Source of the DNA: DUZB01 sp963747555
Lineage (GTDB): Bacteria > Desulfobacterota > DSM-4660 > Desulfatiglandales > Desulfatiglandaceae
Length of the DNA stretch: 64,000 nucleotides
NCBI GenBank assembly: GCA_963747555.1
Contig: CAVVFZ010000034.1
Location: forward strand, 440,803 to 504,802
Direction: 5' to 3'
The position numbers and the translations under genes are program-made. Below are positions 48,176 to 56,727 of the stretch, piece by piece. Numbering within the stretch: the first letter of the stretch is position 1; every line of letters starts with the position of its first letter. The notes beneath the pieces were generated by a model that had not been told where the DNA came from, did not search any database, and saw only the letters and a list, made by a program, of their open reading frames with translations.

Positions 48176-49180
48176 ATGAACATGTCGCAAATTGCCAACC
48201 TCTCCGGGGTCTCCATCGCTACGGTGTCCCGAACATTTCGTTCGCCGGAAAAGGTACGTCCAGACCTCCGGGATCGAATTTTGCAAATCTGCGAGAAGCA
48301 CAACTACATTTACAATACCGCTGCCGCGGACTTATCCCGTCAAAAAACAGATATTATCGGAGTATTGATTCCCACATCCAACAAGTCGGTGTTTGGTGAG
48401 ACATTGATGGCCATCCAGGAAAAAGCCCATGAACTTCACTTTGCGACCATCGCCGGGAATACTCTTTATGACAATGCAATTGAGAAAAAGCTTTTGCGGC
48501 AATTTCAAGAGCGAAGGGCGGCTGGCATTATTCTTACGGGTTTTACTTTTGGTGGGGAAAAATTCATTCGCCAACTGATGAAACAAAATATCGTGTGTGT
48601 CGTTATCTGGGAAATATTGGAAGAAACAGACTTTAATTATGTGGGATTCGACAATCACAAGGCCGCTTATCAGGCGACAGAGCATCTGGTCAGACTTGGA
48701 CACCGTCGGATAGGCTTAATAGTCGGACCCCACGAAAAGGTGGGAAGGGTAAAAAAACGCTTTGAAGGTTATAAGAAAGCCCTGAAGGACCATGACATTC
48801 CCTTCGATTCGTCCGTTGTGGTTGCCACGGAGCCTGACCTGCTGGAAGGAAAGCAGGCTATGCGGCAACTTCTGTCAGTTCACAACCCCCCTACTGCCAT
48901 TTTTGCCGCCAGTGATCGTCTGGCGATAGGAGGGCTCGCGGCTATCAAAGAAAAGGGATTGCGGGTGCCCCATGACATTTCATTGGTGGGGTTCGATGAC
49001 GTTGAGTTTGCTCCCTACTGCGATCCTCCCCTGACAACGGTCCGGGTCCCAGCTAAGGAAATGGGCACTTTGGCCATAAAAGTGCTGCACGACGCAATCG
49101 TTAATGGGAATGAAAGAGCTAAACAGTATTGCCTTGATACCGATCTAATCATCAGGGCCTCTACTGCGGAACCGCACTAA
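48176..49180 (+). CDS. LacI-family transcriptional regulator
   Basis: The 334-residue repressor has an N-terminal helix-turn-helix and hinge (MSQIANLSGVSIATVSRTF, VRPDLRDRILQICEKHNY) and a periplasmic-binding-protein-like effector domain (IIGVLIPTSNKSVFGETLM, RRIGLIVGPHEKVGRVKKRF, ISLVGFDDVEFAPYCDPPLT). It is closest in style to GntR/CcpA-type members that bind sugar acids or sugars. ATG 48176 begins at the helix-turn-helix. It stands first in the cluster with the epimerase, LarA-like and dehydrogenase genes, and two operators precede it. The effector is unknown, probably a substrate of the pathway. Confidence 0.92.
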   Translation: MNMSQIANLSGVSIATVSRTFRSPEKVRPDLRDRILQICEKHNYIYNTAAADLSRQKTDIIGVLIPTSNKSVFGETLMAIQEKAHELHFATIAGNTLYDNAIEKKLLRQFQERRAAGIILTGFTFGGEKFIRQLMKQNIVCVVIWEILEETDFNYVGFDNHKAAYQATEHLVRLGHRRIGLIVGPHEKVGRVKKRFEGYKKALKDHDIPFDSSVVVATEPDLLEGKQAMRQLLSVHNPPTAIFAASDRLAIGGLAAIKEKGLRVPHDISLVGFDDVEFAPYCDPPLTTVRVPAKEMGTLAIKVLHDAIVNGNERAKQYCLDTDLIIRASTAEPH

Positions 49181-49226
49181 GGCTTTTCTGGCTGATAACC
49201 AATTTTCGAACCGCAACCGTCACATT

Positions 49227-49246
49227 AAAAAAAGCCCCGTAGGGGC
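49227..49246. promoter_or_regulatory. Hairpin with A-tract in the leader of the epimerase gene
   Basis: Seven A bases followed by GCCCCGTAGGGGC form a 5-bp stem. Read on the minus strand this is a textbook intrinsic terminator (hairpin then seven T). On the plus strand it lies just before the GGGAG ribosome-binding site of the next gene. It may stop antisense transcripts or affect expression of the gene. Confidence 0.45.
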
Positions 49247-49260
49247 AGGGAGAAACATTC

Positions 49261-50187
49261 ATGCCTAAAGTTTTTGTAACAGGAGGGGCCGGTTTCATTG
49301 GATCCTATCTGGTCCCGCGACTGTTAGAACGCGGTTGGGAGGTGGTGGTCTTCGACCTTGCCGCTGAGCCAGCCACTCTGGCGGCCTATCGAAAAGAGAT
49401 TACTTATGTGCGTGGCGATCTGGGATCTGGTCCGGATATTTACCGCGCCATGATGACCCACCGCCCCACGGGCGTCTTCCACCTGGGGGCCATTCTGGCC
49501 GGGCCTTGCGAAGATAATCCCATGCTGGGATTCAAGGTCAACTTCCAGTCCACTCAGACTCTCCTGGACGCCTCCGTGGCCCTGGGAGTCACACGCTTTT
49601 TCATGATCAGTTCCATCTCGGTATTTGGACGCGATGTAACGGAACCGGTATCTGACCTGGCGGTTAAAAACCCCGAAACAATTTACGGGCAGACCAAACT
49701 GGCGAGCGAGCATCTTTTATTGTGGTATGCCCGCAAGCATGGTCTTGACACCAGAGCCTTGCGTTTTACCTGGGTGTTCGGGCCGGGACGCACCACAGGA
49801 ATCACGGCCCTCTGGTCATCGGCGATTCTGGACGCCATTGCCAACGGTCAGGAGATTACGGTACCCAACCCCGAAGAGAAGGGGGATTGGCTCTATGTCA
49901 AGGACGCAGTATCGGCTATTTTGAAACTTTGGGATACAACTCGGGTCAAACAACGCATCTACAACATCGCGGGAGGGGTTCATTCGATCCGTCAGGTCGT
50001 GGAAGTGGCCCGGCGCTCGCGATCAGGAGCGCCTGTAACCCTGGTGGAGGGCGGCGCGAACCAATCGCCTTATCCATCAGCTTACGACGACAGTTTTGCC
50101 CGCCGGGAACTGGGCTGGACACAGGATTATTCGCTCGAAAAGGCGGTTGCCGAACATATTAGGATCGTTTCCGGTGTTCAAGGCTAA
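49261..50187 (+). CDS. NAD-dependent epimerase/dehydratase family protein
   Basis: The 308-residue extended-SDR protein has the Rossmann motif VFVTGGAGFIGSYLVPRL, an acidic residue after it (VVVFDLA) for NAD preference, the catalytic Ser in MISSISVFG and Tyr-Lys in IYGQTKLASEHL. It resembles sugar-nucleotide epimerases and D-erythronate-type dehydrogenases. Its place beside a LarA homologue and a beta-hydroxyacid dehydrogenase favours oxidation of a sugar acid. A GGGAG ribosome-binding site precedes the ATG. The substrate is not determined. Confidence 0.85.
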   Translation: MPKVFVTGGAGFIGSYLVPRLLERGWEVVVFDLAAEPATLAAYRKEITYVRGDLGSGPDIYRAMMTHRPTGVFHLGAILAGPCEDNPMLGFKVNFQSTQTLLDASVALGVTRFFMISSISVFGRDVTEPVSDLAVKNPETIYGQTKLASEHLLLWYARKHGLDTRALRFTWVFGPGRTTGITALWSSAILDAIANGQEITVPNPEEKGDWLYVKDAVSAILKLWDTTRVKQRIYNIAGGVHSIRQVVEVARRSRSGAPVTLVEGGANQSPYPSAYDDSFARRELGWTQDYSLEKAVAEHIRIVSGVQG

Positions 50188-50233
50188 CTTCCAGCGGCAA
50201 TAAAAGCTGGACTCAATTTTTAGGAGAAATGCA

Positions 50234-51661
50234 ATGCAAGAAATATTGCTGGACTACGGCGACAAGAAAATGCAGGTGGAATTGCCCGATACGGCCACGG
50301 TAGTGCGTTGTGGGCAGACCTACCAAGACATCCCTGGGATCGACAATACCATTGCCACAAAACAGGCGTTGGAAAATCCATTAGGTTTTCCCCCTCTGCG
50401 GGAGATGGGTGGTCCCGATAAAAAGGTGGTCATTGGCTTCCCCGACCGAGTCAAAGGCGGAGCGCATCCCACAAGCCATCGCCGAGTGGCTATCCCTCTC
50501 ATCCTGGAGGAACTTATTAAAGGCGGCACCAAAATTGAGAACATTACTCTTCTGTGCGGCATGGGCCTGCATCGTCAGAACACGCTGGAGGAATGGTACT
50601 GGTATTTGGGAAAGGACATCGTGGACCAGTTCTGGCCCGACCGGCTTATGAATCACGATGGTGAAGCGCCGGACTTGTGCGACTACGGAACCGACAGCAT
50701 GGGGAACGTGGTCTTGTGCAATCGGCTTTTGGCAGAGGCCGATCTCTCCATCGTCGTGGGCCACTGTGCCGGCAACCCTTATGGAGGTTACAGCGGGGGA
50801 TACAAGATGATCGTCACCGGTTTTACCGGATGGCGCTCCATCGCCTCCCACCACTGCCCTCAGACCATGCACCGGCTGGACTGGCTCGGCGCTTCCACCG
50901 AATCCCGTATGCGTCATCAGTTCCGTTCCATAGGGGAGGCCATGGAAAAAGGGATGGGGAAAAAGATCTTTGCCGTGGACGCGGTTTTGGGGCAGTTCGG
51001 ACAAGTCCTGGCAGTGGCCGCCGGCGAGTTGGCCGCGGTAGAAGAGGCCACCTGGCCCCTGGCGGACAAGCGCACCAACGTGGAGCTGGACATGCCAGAG
51101 CCTGCGGACCTTTTGGTGATAGGAGTGCCCCGAAACTTCCATTACGGACCGGGCATGGGCACCAACCCTATCTTGATGAGCCTGGCCATAGGTGGGCAAC
51201 TATCCCGCTGCTGGCACGCCTTCAGAGAAGGGGGGGTTATTATTGCGGCTTCGGTTTGCGATGGGTGGTTTAATGACAATTGGTTCCCCTCTTACCGGAA
51301 AACCTATGACGCTCTGCAGAAATACTGCACACCGGCTGAGTTTCTGGAATCGGAAGATGCCGCATGCCTGGCCGCAGACACGGAATACTGTTTTCGCTAT
51401 TCCAACTTCTTCACCTACCACCCTTTCCATGCCATGTCCATGATCGCCGGGGGCAGCGTACCGGCTCTCAGGACTTCGGCGGTGATCATGCCGGGAGCTA
51501 GGGAGCCCAAATATGCCCGCGGAATGGGATTCACTCCAGTCAGCAGCTTCGACGAAGCCATGCAAAGAGCTCAAAAATATTTAGGCAAAAACCCGCGCAT
51601 CCTTTGCACGCCAGAGTGTTTCTCCGGCGGAATGCCGGTCCATCTGCACTGCAAAAAGTGA
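50234..51661 (+). CDS. LarA-family (DUF2088) nickel-pincer racemase/epimerase homologue
   Basis: The 475-residue protein carries the LarA landmarks: a His/Arg motif in LCGMGLHRQNTLEE and the glycine-rich lysine segment GGYSGGYKMIVTGF, whose lysine would carry the nickel-pincer cofactor, then SIASHH. LarA enzymes racemise or epimerise 2-hydroxyacids by hydride transfer. The cofactor-making genes larB, larC and larE are not in the window. At 475 residues it is somewhat longer than lactate racemase, suggesting another substrate. It lies 46 bp after the epimerase gene. A GGAGAAA ribosome-binding site precedes the ATG. Confidence 0.82.
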   Translation: MQEILLDYGDKKMQVELPDTATVVRCGQTYQDIPGIDNTIATKQALENPLGFPPLREMGGPDKKVVIGFPDRVKGGAHPTSHRRVAIPLILEELIKGGTKIENITLLCGMGLHRQNTLEEWYWYLGKDIVDQFWPDRLMNHDGEAPDLCDYGTDSMGNVVLCNRLLAEADLSIVVGHCAGNPYGGYSGGYKMIVTGFTGWRSIASHHCPQTMHRLDWLGASTESRMRHQFRSIGEAMEKGMGKKIFAVDAVLGQFGQVLAVAAGELAAVEEATWPLADKRTNVELDMPEPADLLVIGVPRNFHYGPGMGTNPILMSLAIGGQLSRCWHAFREGGVIIAASVCDGWFNDNWFPSYRKTYDALQKYCTPAEFLESEDAACLAADTEYCFRYSNFFTYHPFHAMSMIAGGSVPALRTSAVIMPGAREPKYARGMGFTPVSSFDEAMQRAQKYLGKNPRILCTPECFSGGMPVHLHCKK

Positions 51662-51723
51662 AATGTTAGCAGATTCCACAGAATTTTCGATAAGAAATAT
51701 TGCCGTGCAAAAGGAGACATGCT

Positions 51724-52599
51724 GTGAGTAACATAGCGATAATTGGTGTTGGGGTAATGGGGGGGGTGGCTGCCGAAAAAATAATCCAGGCAGGGCATAA
51801 CGTGAACGTGTTCGATCTGTCAAAAAATGCCATGGCCAAGCTTATCGGTCTGGGCGCTACAGAGTTGACCGGCCCCGGTGAGGCCGCTGAATGGGCGGAA
51901 ATCGTCCTTATGTTTCTGCCGGGACCGGCCCAGGTGGAGGAATGCGTGGTTGGGCAACACGGACTATTGATGTCCGCGTCCCCTGGTATGATCATCGTGG
52001 ACCTGAGCACCGTAGATCCCGGCGTCACTGAACGTATGGCCAAAGCCACCCAATCAAAGAAGGTTGCCTATCTGGATGCCCCCGTATTGGGAAGGCCGTC
52101 AGCCGTCGGTAACTGGGCGTTGCCGGTGGGAGGTGAGGCCGATGCCCTAAAACGCTGTCGCTCCACTCTGGAGATACTTGCCGCCAATATTTTTCATGTG
52201 GGCACTTCCGGTATGGGTAATCGGATCAAGCTCCTCAATCAGATGATGTTCGGTGCCATTAACGCCATGACCGCAGAAATGATGGCTGTAGCCGACAAAA
52301 TGGGTATCTCCCCGAAGCTGCTCTATGAAACCATAACAGCCAGCCAGGCGGGTACAGTGAGCAATCTCTTCAGAGAACTGGGCAAGAGGATTGCTGAGGA
52401 TGATTACAGCAACCCCACTTTCTCAGTGAATCTTCTGATTAAAGATGTGCGTCTGGCGGTGGAAATGGCCAGGGAAAGCGGCGCCCAAGTGCTTCTTGGT
52501 GAAACGGTGGAGTTCATCAATGGTTTGGCCCGTTCAAAGGGTCAGGGAGAGCAAGATACTGCCGCCATGTGGAAAAGCGTTCGCAGCCTTTGTGATTGA
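51724..52599 (+). CDS. Beta-hydroxyacid dehydrogenase (3-hydroxyisobutyrate dehydrogenase family)
   Basis: The 291-residue NAD(P)-dependent enzyme has the Rossmann motif IAIIGVGVMGGVAAEKI, the substrate motif DAPVLGRPSAVGNWALPVGG, a catalytic lysine in GMGNRIKLLNQMM and a typical end with NLLIKDVRLAVEMA. The family includes 3-hydroxyisobutyrate, tartronate-semialdehyde and sulfolactaldehyde reductases. The GTG start at 51724 has an AAAGGAG ribosome-binding site. It would interconvert a 3-hydroxyacid and its semialdehyde, a logical partner for a 2-hydroxyacid epimerase next door. Confidence 0.88.
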   Translation: MSNIAIIGVGVMGGVAAEKIIQAGHNVNVFDLSKNAMAKLIGLGATELTGPGEAAEWAEIVLMFLPGPAQVEECVVGQHGLLMSASPGMIIVDLSTVDPGVTERMAKATQSKKVAYLDAPVLGRPSAVGNWALPVGGEADALKRCRSTLEILAANIFHVGTSGMGNRIKLLNQMMFGAINAMTAEMMAVADKMGISPKLLYETITASQAGTVSNLFRELGKRIAEDDYSNPTFSVNLLIKDVRLAVEMARESGAQVLLGETVEFINGLARSKGQGEQDTAAMWKSVRSLCD

Positions 52600-52616
52600 T
52601 GAAAACATCTGAAGGG

Positions 52617-52637
52617 AAAGGAGGTGTGTCCTTTTTT
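52617..52637 (+). terminator. Weak candidate terminator
   Basis: AAAGGA-GGTGTG-TCCTTT followed by TTT forms a short AT-rich stem with a T-run, after the dehydrogenase gene and before the transporter genes. It may separate the two units, though the stem is weak. Confidence 0.3.
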
Positions 52638-52728
52638 AGAAAAGCTCAGCACTATGTTTTCGGAATGGAAAAATTCATTGGAGATCGACTCATTGGAAAA
52701 AATGAACACTTAAAAAAAGGAGAATCAC

Positions 52729-53718
52729 ATGAAATTTCCTAAAATTATCGCTGTTATCTTCATGGTGGCTTTTGCCTTTAGTTTCATTGGTCCGGTTTCA
52801 GCCGCCGAAAAGGTTAAAGTAGGCTATCTTCACACCCTGGCTGTTGATGGCCAGTTCTGGATTGCCATGGAAAAAGGCTATTTTAAGGAGCAGGGATTGG
52901 AAATGGAGCCGATCCAGTTTACTTCCGGTATTCCGATGATGCAGGCTCTCAGCGGAGGCAGTGTTGACGTTGCCATTATGGGTGCGGTTATTTCCAATTT
53001 CCCCTCCCGAGGCGTCGGAAAGGCGTTTCTCATTAACAATATTGAATACGACACCGCCATGCTTTTCGCTCGTCCTGAAACCAAAGCCAAGTCAATCCAG
53101 GACGTGAGAGGTCAGACAATTGCCACGGTAAAAGGCACAACCGCCCACGTATTTCTCCATACCGCCTTGAAAGCCAACGGCATAGATTCCAAAAAGGACG
53201 TTAAAATCGTGAGCATGGACATGGCGGGCGCTGTAGCAGCCTTTATCTCGGGCGCAGTGCCTTATGTCGCCACCTGGGCCCCGTTCAACGTGCAAATTCG
53301 CGAAAGAGTGCCCGGGGCGATCCTGATCAGCTCTGCCAAAGACTTTTATCCGGATGCCGCCATCATCGGGGGCTGGGTTGCAACCAACGATGCCTATGAA
53401 AACCGCAGGGGCATGTTGGAAAAAATAGTCAAGGCCTGGGTGCCGGCCAATGATTATCTGGTTGGCAATCCCAATGAAGCCCTGAAGCTCGTTCATGCGA
53501 AAGCCTATTCCAAGATCCCTTTCAGCGACCTTAAAGCTTCGTGGGACGCTGAAAAATGCCAGACATCCGAGGCATGGGCAAAAATGTACAAGGATGGCAC
53601 CGTAGCCAAATGGTTGGGACAGGTGGAGATGGTTTTTGTTGAAATCGGCTCCATCGGCAAGTGGGTTGATCCCAAGGAATTCTTTGATCCCAGCATCTAT
53701 CTCTCCGTTGTGAAGTAA
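52729..53718 (+). CDS. ABC transporter substrate-binding protein (SsuA/TauA type)
   Basis: The 329-residue periplasmic protein has a signal peptide (MKFPKIIAVIFMVAFAFSF, cleaved near PVSAAEK) and the SsuA/TauA/NMT1 fold features VKVGYLHTLAVDGQFWIAME, the classic LSGGSVDVAIMGAV, and VRGQTIATVKGTTAHVFL. The class binds nitrate, taurine, alkanesulfonates, thiamine precursors or similar small anions. An AAAGGAG ribosome-binding site precedes the ATG. Permease and ATPase follow in the same direction, and a strong hairpin lies just after the stop. Confidence 0.88.
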   Translation: MKFPKIIAVIFMVAFAFSFIGPVSAAEKVKVGYLHTLAVDGQFWIAMEKGYFKEQGLEMEPIQFTSGIPMMQALSGGSVDVAIMGAVISNFPSRGVGKAFLINNIEYDTAMLFARPETKAKSIQDVRGQTIATVKGTTAHVFLHTALKANGIDSKKDVKIVSMDMAGAVAAFISGAVPYVATWAPFNVQIRERVPGAILISSAKDFYPDAAIIGGWVATNDAYENRRGMLEKIVKAWVPANDYLVGNPNEALKLVHAKAYSKIPFSDLKASWDAEKCQTSEAWAKMYKDGTVAKWLGQVEMVFVEIGSIGKWVDPKEFFDPSIYLSVVK

Positions 53719-53723
53719 GATGG

Positions 53724-53753
53724 TTGGAGGGGTGGAAGCGGCCACCCCTCCAA
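53724..53753 (+). terminator. Strong intercistronic hairpin after the binding-protein gene
   Basis: TTGGAGGGGTGG and CCACCCCTCCAA form a perfect 12-bp stem with a 6-nt loop, starting 6 bp after the stop codon. No T-tract follows, so it is better read as an mRNA-stabilising or partial-termination element that keeps the binding protein more abundant than the membrane parts. A 180-bp leader with no gene follows. Confidence 0.55.
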
Positions 53754-53900
53754 TCATGTCGGCACCGGAGTTATGCAGTCTGCCGCCTCAGACAGCAATG
53801 TTTACGGTTTGTTTTGTATTTGGAAATTTGCTCAGCAAAGGCAGGTACGATTCTACCAAGGGAACCACCTCAAGGATCAGGACTCAGGGGGTAACGGAGT

Positions 53901-54719
53901 ATGAACAATACGGCAGCAGAACAGGAACTTGAGAAACGGTTTAAGCGTCAGAGGAAAAGGGAACGGATCGAAAAGACTGGGTATTTTTTCGTTTCCTTCG
54001 GCATTGTTCTCATCGCATGGGAATTGAGTCGTGCCATACACCTAATTAATCCCAAACTTTTCCCCTCGGTCTGGGCTGTGATGAAAGCCTGCTATGTTTT
54101 GTTGATGGACGGAAGTCTGCAAACCCATATGTACGCCAGTTTCATGCGCGTACTCGTGGGGTTTGTCATTGGTTTGGTGCTTGCCGTGGTTTTTGGATTT
54201 CTCATCGGATGGTTCAGGGTTGTGCGACTGATCATGGATCCAGCCATCAACTTTTTTCGGGCGCTGCCGCCTATTGCTCTAATACCGCTGATGATCATAT
54301 TTTTTGGCATCGGGGAGACTCCCAAGGTGCTGGTGTTGTGCTACGCCTCTTTCTTCCCAGCCCTGGTGGTTATCTATCAGGCTCTGATTTCATTGGACCC
54401 CATCTACGTAAGAGCGGCGAAAACCTTGGGCGCGACCAACATGGAGATATTCAGAAAGATCATTCTGCCCCAACTGATTCCGCACATCGTAACCGCCTGT
54501 CGCGTTTCCCTCGGCGTATGTTGGGCCACTTTGGTGGCCGCGGAACTAATAGCCGCTCAAAAGGGAATCGGCGCCATGATGGTAGATGCACAGAATTTTT
54601 TTCAAATGCCTCCGCTGGTTTTGGGTATCCTTCTCATTGGAGCGATATCTCTGGCCATGGACGGGATTGTACGTGCTTTCGAACGGCGCGCCACAGCCTG
54701 GCAGGAAAAATTGACATAA
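53901..54719 (+). CDS. ABC transporter permease (SsuC/TauC type)
   Basis: The 272-residue membrane protein has about six helices and the ABC permease EAA-loop in YVRAAKTLGATNMEIFRKII, which contacts the ATPase. The remaining sequence (FRALPPIALIPLMIIFFGIG, VAAELIAAQKGIGAMM) is typical of the taurine/sulfonate/nitrate permeases. A charged N-terminal tail (KRFKRQRKRERIEK) lies in the cytoplasm. It works with the binding protein and ATPase encoded on either side. Confidence 0.9.
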   Translation: MNNTAAEQELEKRFKRQRKRERIEKTGYFFVSFGIVLIAWELSRAIHLINPKLFPSVWAVMKACYVLLMDGSLQTHMYASFMRVLVGFVIGLVLAVVFGFLIGWFRVVRLIMDPAINFFRALPPIALIPLMIIFFGIGETPKVLVLCYASFFPALVVIYQALISLDPIYVRAAKTLGATNMEIFRKIILPQLIPHIVTACRVSLGVCWATLVAAELIAAQKGIGAMMVDAQNFFQMPPLVLGILLIGAISLAMDGIVRAFERRATAWQEKLT

Positions 54720-54832
54720 CCACATCTCTGAAACATTGAGAGATACAAAGAATTTAAAGAAGCCCGGGTTTACGCTTTGGTGCGCTATGAAACAGATGAT
54801 GTATCTTTTCACCTACTACTTTGGAGACCACA

Positions 54833-55621
54833 ATGCACACGGGAATGGTCATTGACCATGTTGGTATGACCTACAGTGGAATCACCGGAAACGTTGAGGC
54901 GTTGAAAGACGTGACGCTTACGGTTGCCCCTGGAGAATTCATCTGCTTTCTAGGCCCTTCCGGCTGTGGAAAAACTACCCTTTTGAGCATTATAGCCGGT
55001 TTTCTGGAGCCTACCGAGGGCCATGTTTCTATAGATGACAGAAAGATCCAAGGCCCGGGACCCGATCGGGGAGTGATATTCCAGCAATACGCCGTTTTCC
55101 CCTGGCTTACTGTTCGTCAGAACGTCGAATTTGGCCTAAGGCTGAATAACAACAAAAAGCCAAACAGTGAAGTCAGGATAACCGCCGATCACTTCATCGA
55201 TTTAGTGGGACTCACCCAATTTCAGGATTCTTATCCCAAGGAACTTTCCGGCGGAATGAAGCAGAGAGTCGCTATTGCCCGATCGTATGTGGTGAACCCG
55301 GAAGTTCTTTTAATGGATGAGCCATTCGGAGCTTTGGATGCCCAAACCAGACAGTTTATGCAGGAATCTCTCCTCAACATCCTGGAAAAGGAAAAAAGGA
55401 CCGTTATTTTCATTACTCACGGTGTAGACGAGGCTGCTTTCCTTTCATCGAGAGTTGTAGTGATGGCAGCCCAACCGGGACGTATTCGCGAAATTATTCC
55501 CATCGATTTACCGTATCCCAGGAACGCGGACACCAAGAACACCCCGGCATTTATAAAGCTACGGGCACAAATTGATAAGGCTGTACGTAAAGAATTCCAA
55601 AAGCAACGAAATGGTTCTTAG
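54833..55621 (+). CDS. ABC transporter ATPase (SsuB/TauB type)
   Basis: The 262-residue ATPase has Walker A in FLGPSGCGKTTLLSIIAG, Q-loop VIFQQYAVFPWLTV, signature LSGGMKQRVAIARSYVV, Walker B VLLMDEPFGALDAQTR and the H-loop FITHGVDEAAFL. ATG 54833 was chosen over the upstream TTG because GGAGA (54823-54827) is correctly spaced for it. It ends the importer unit; the region beyond is repeat-bearing non-coding DNA. Confidence 0.92.
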   Translation: MHTGMVIDHVGMTYSGITGNVEALKDVTLTVAPGEFICFLGPSGCGKTTLLSIIAGFLEPTEGHVSIDDRKIQGPGPDRGVIFQQYAVFPWLTVRQNVEFGLRLNNNKKPNSEVRITADHFIDLVGLTQFQDSYPKELSGGMKQRVAIARSYVVNPEVLLMDEPFGALDAQTRQFMQESLLNILEKEKRTVIFITHGVDEAAFLSSRVVVMAAQPGRIREIIPIDLPYPRNADTKNTPAFIKLRAQIDKAVRKEFQKQRNGS

Positions 55622-56727
55622 AATATTTCATTCGGCCATCTTCCCATAATCCTCGGTAATTCAAAATGGAGTCGATCCCAAGTTCGAGCACAAATCTCAA
55701 TCTCCATGTTCGGTTTTCGGACTTCAGAGCCTGTGGGCAAGACGGAAGCCGGCCCAAGCTGACGCGCCCCCACGTAACAGAGATTCAAAATGTCTTGCAG
55801 GCCATGATTAAAAGTACACCCACATCTTGTGCCCCCCTCCTCGGTAGATAGCTTTCAGGTGACCTAAGACTTCCTATCATTGTTGCGTTGAACCTGGAAT
55901 TCGGAAAAAAGCCAGATATTGACGTCCATTTTTCCGTTTCAGCATTCAGAAGGAGGCTGGCTATATTCTTCCGTTTGAAACATGAAATGCACACCCTGAA
56001 TCATCACAATTCACGATACCTGAAAAACCTGGGAAAGAACAAAAGTTGAACAATTCGGTCTTACCCAGGCCACAAATATTTGTCCACGGTTGGGTCTATC
56101 TATGTATGATAACCAAAATAAACGTTGACATACCATCTCAAACTCACTGCTCTGTCATGACTCAAAGTGTCTTCCTGACCATGATTGTAGACCCCAACAT
56201 ATAGTGTGGTCCCTACCCTTATGGCCTTTTATCACAAGACGGAGGGATACCAATATGCAACATTCGTTTGATTTCAGGGGGTAAATAGTGCAAGATTCTT
56301 CTGTCAGCCCTGCACGATTTTGGCGAAGTTGAGGTGAAGAAATATGCAAGATAGCCCTTTCTCGGGGGTGCAGCCAAAAACAAAAAAAACCTGACCATCG
56401 TTTCTATTCTCAGGTCCAAATCCGTTCACTGTGGCGGATTCCCGGAGGCTGTTTTTTTTTCTTGACAGAAAGTGGAATTTTTTATTTTATCGCTTTTAAT
56501 AAAACCTCTATCCAGGAGCTTCCCTATAAACAACCCCCTCCAAATGTATATGCTCTGCTCCTAATAGGCATCGTTTGCCTGTTGGGAGCTTAAATCTTTT
56601 CTATAAAATAAAGCCAAATTCATCGTGGAATGACGACGGAATGGAAGGGACAAATGCAAGTTCTTCTCACTTGCAGCAGAAACGTCTGGGTCATTCAAAC
56701 AGTATAACTTTAAAATAAGGAGGCCTT
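55622..56727. other. Non-coding stretch with repeat remnants
   Basis: No gene is supported in this 1.1-kb interval. It holds dispersed repeat copy F and, at about 56189-56216, a piece of a repeat tail (ACCCCAACATATAGTGTGGTCCC). A TTGACA at about 56463 with TTTTAT 17 bp on may be the promoter of the next gene. Short open frames here lack ribosome-binding sites and protein-like composition; it looks like decayed DNA. Confidence 0.5.
56279..56372 (+). repeat. Dispersed repeat, copy F
   Basis: GGGTAAATAGTGCAAGAT, then CTGTCAGCCCTGCACG, ATTTTGGCGAAGTTGAGGTG, TATGCAAGATAG and TTTCTCGGGGG match the consensus in the same orientation as copies A-E, about 10.8 kb from copy E. It marks the right end of the repeat-bearing region seen in this window. 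Confidence 0.65.
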
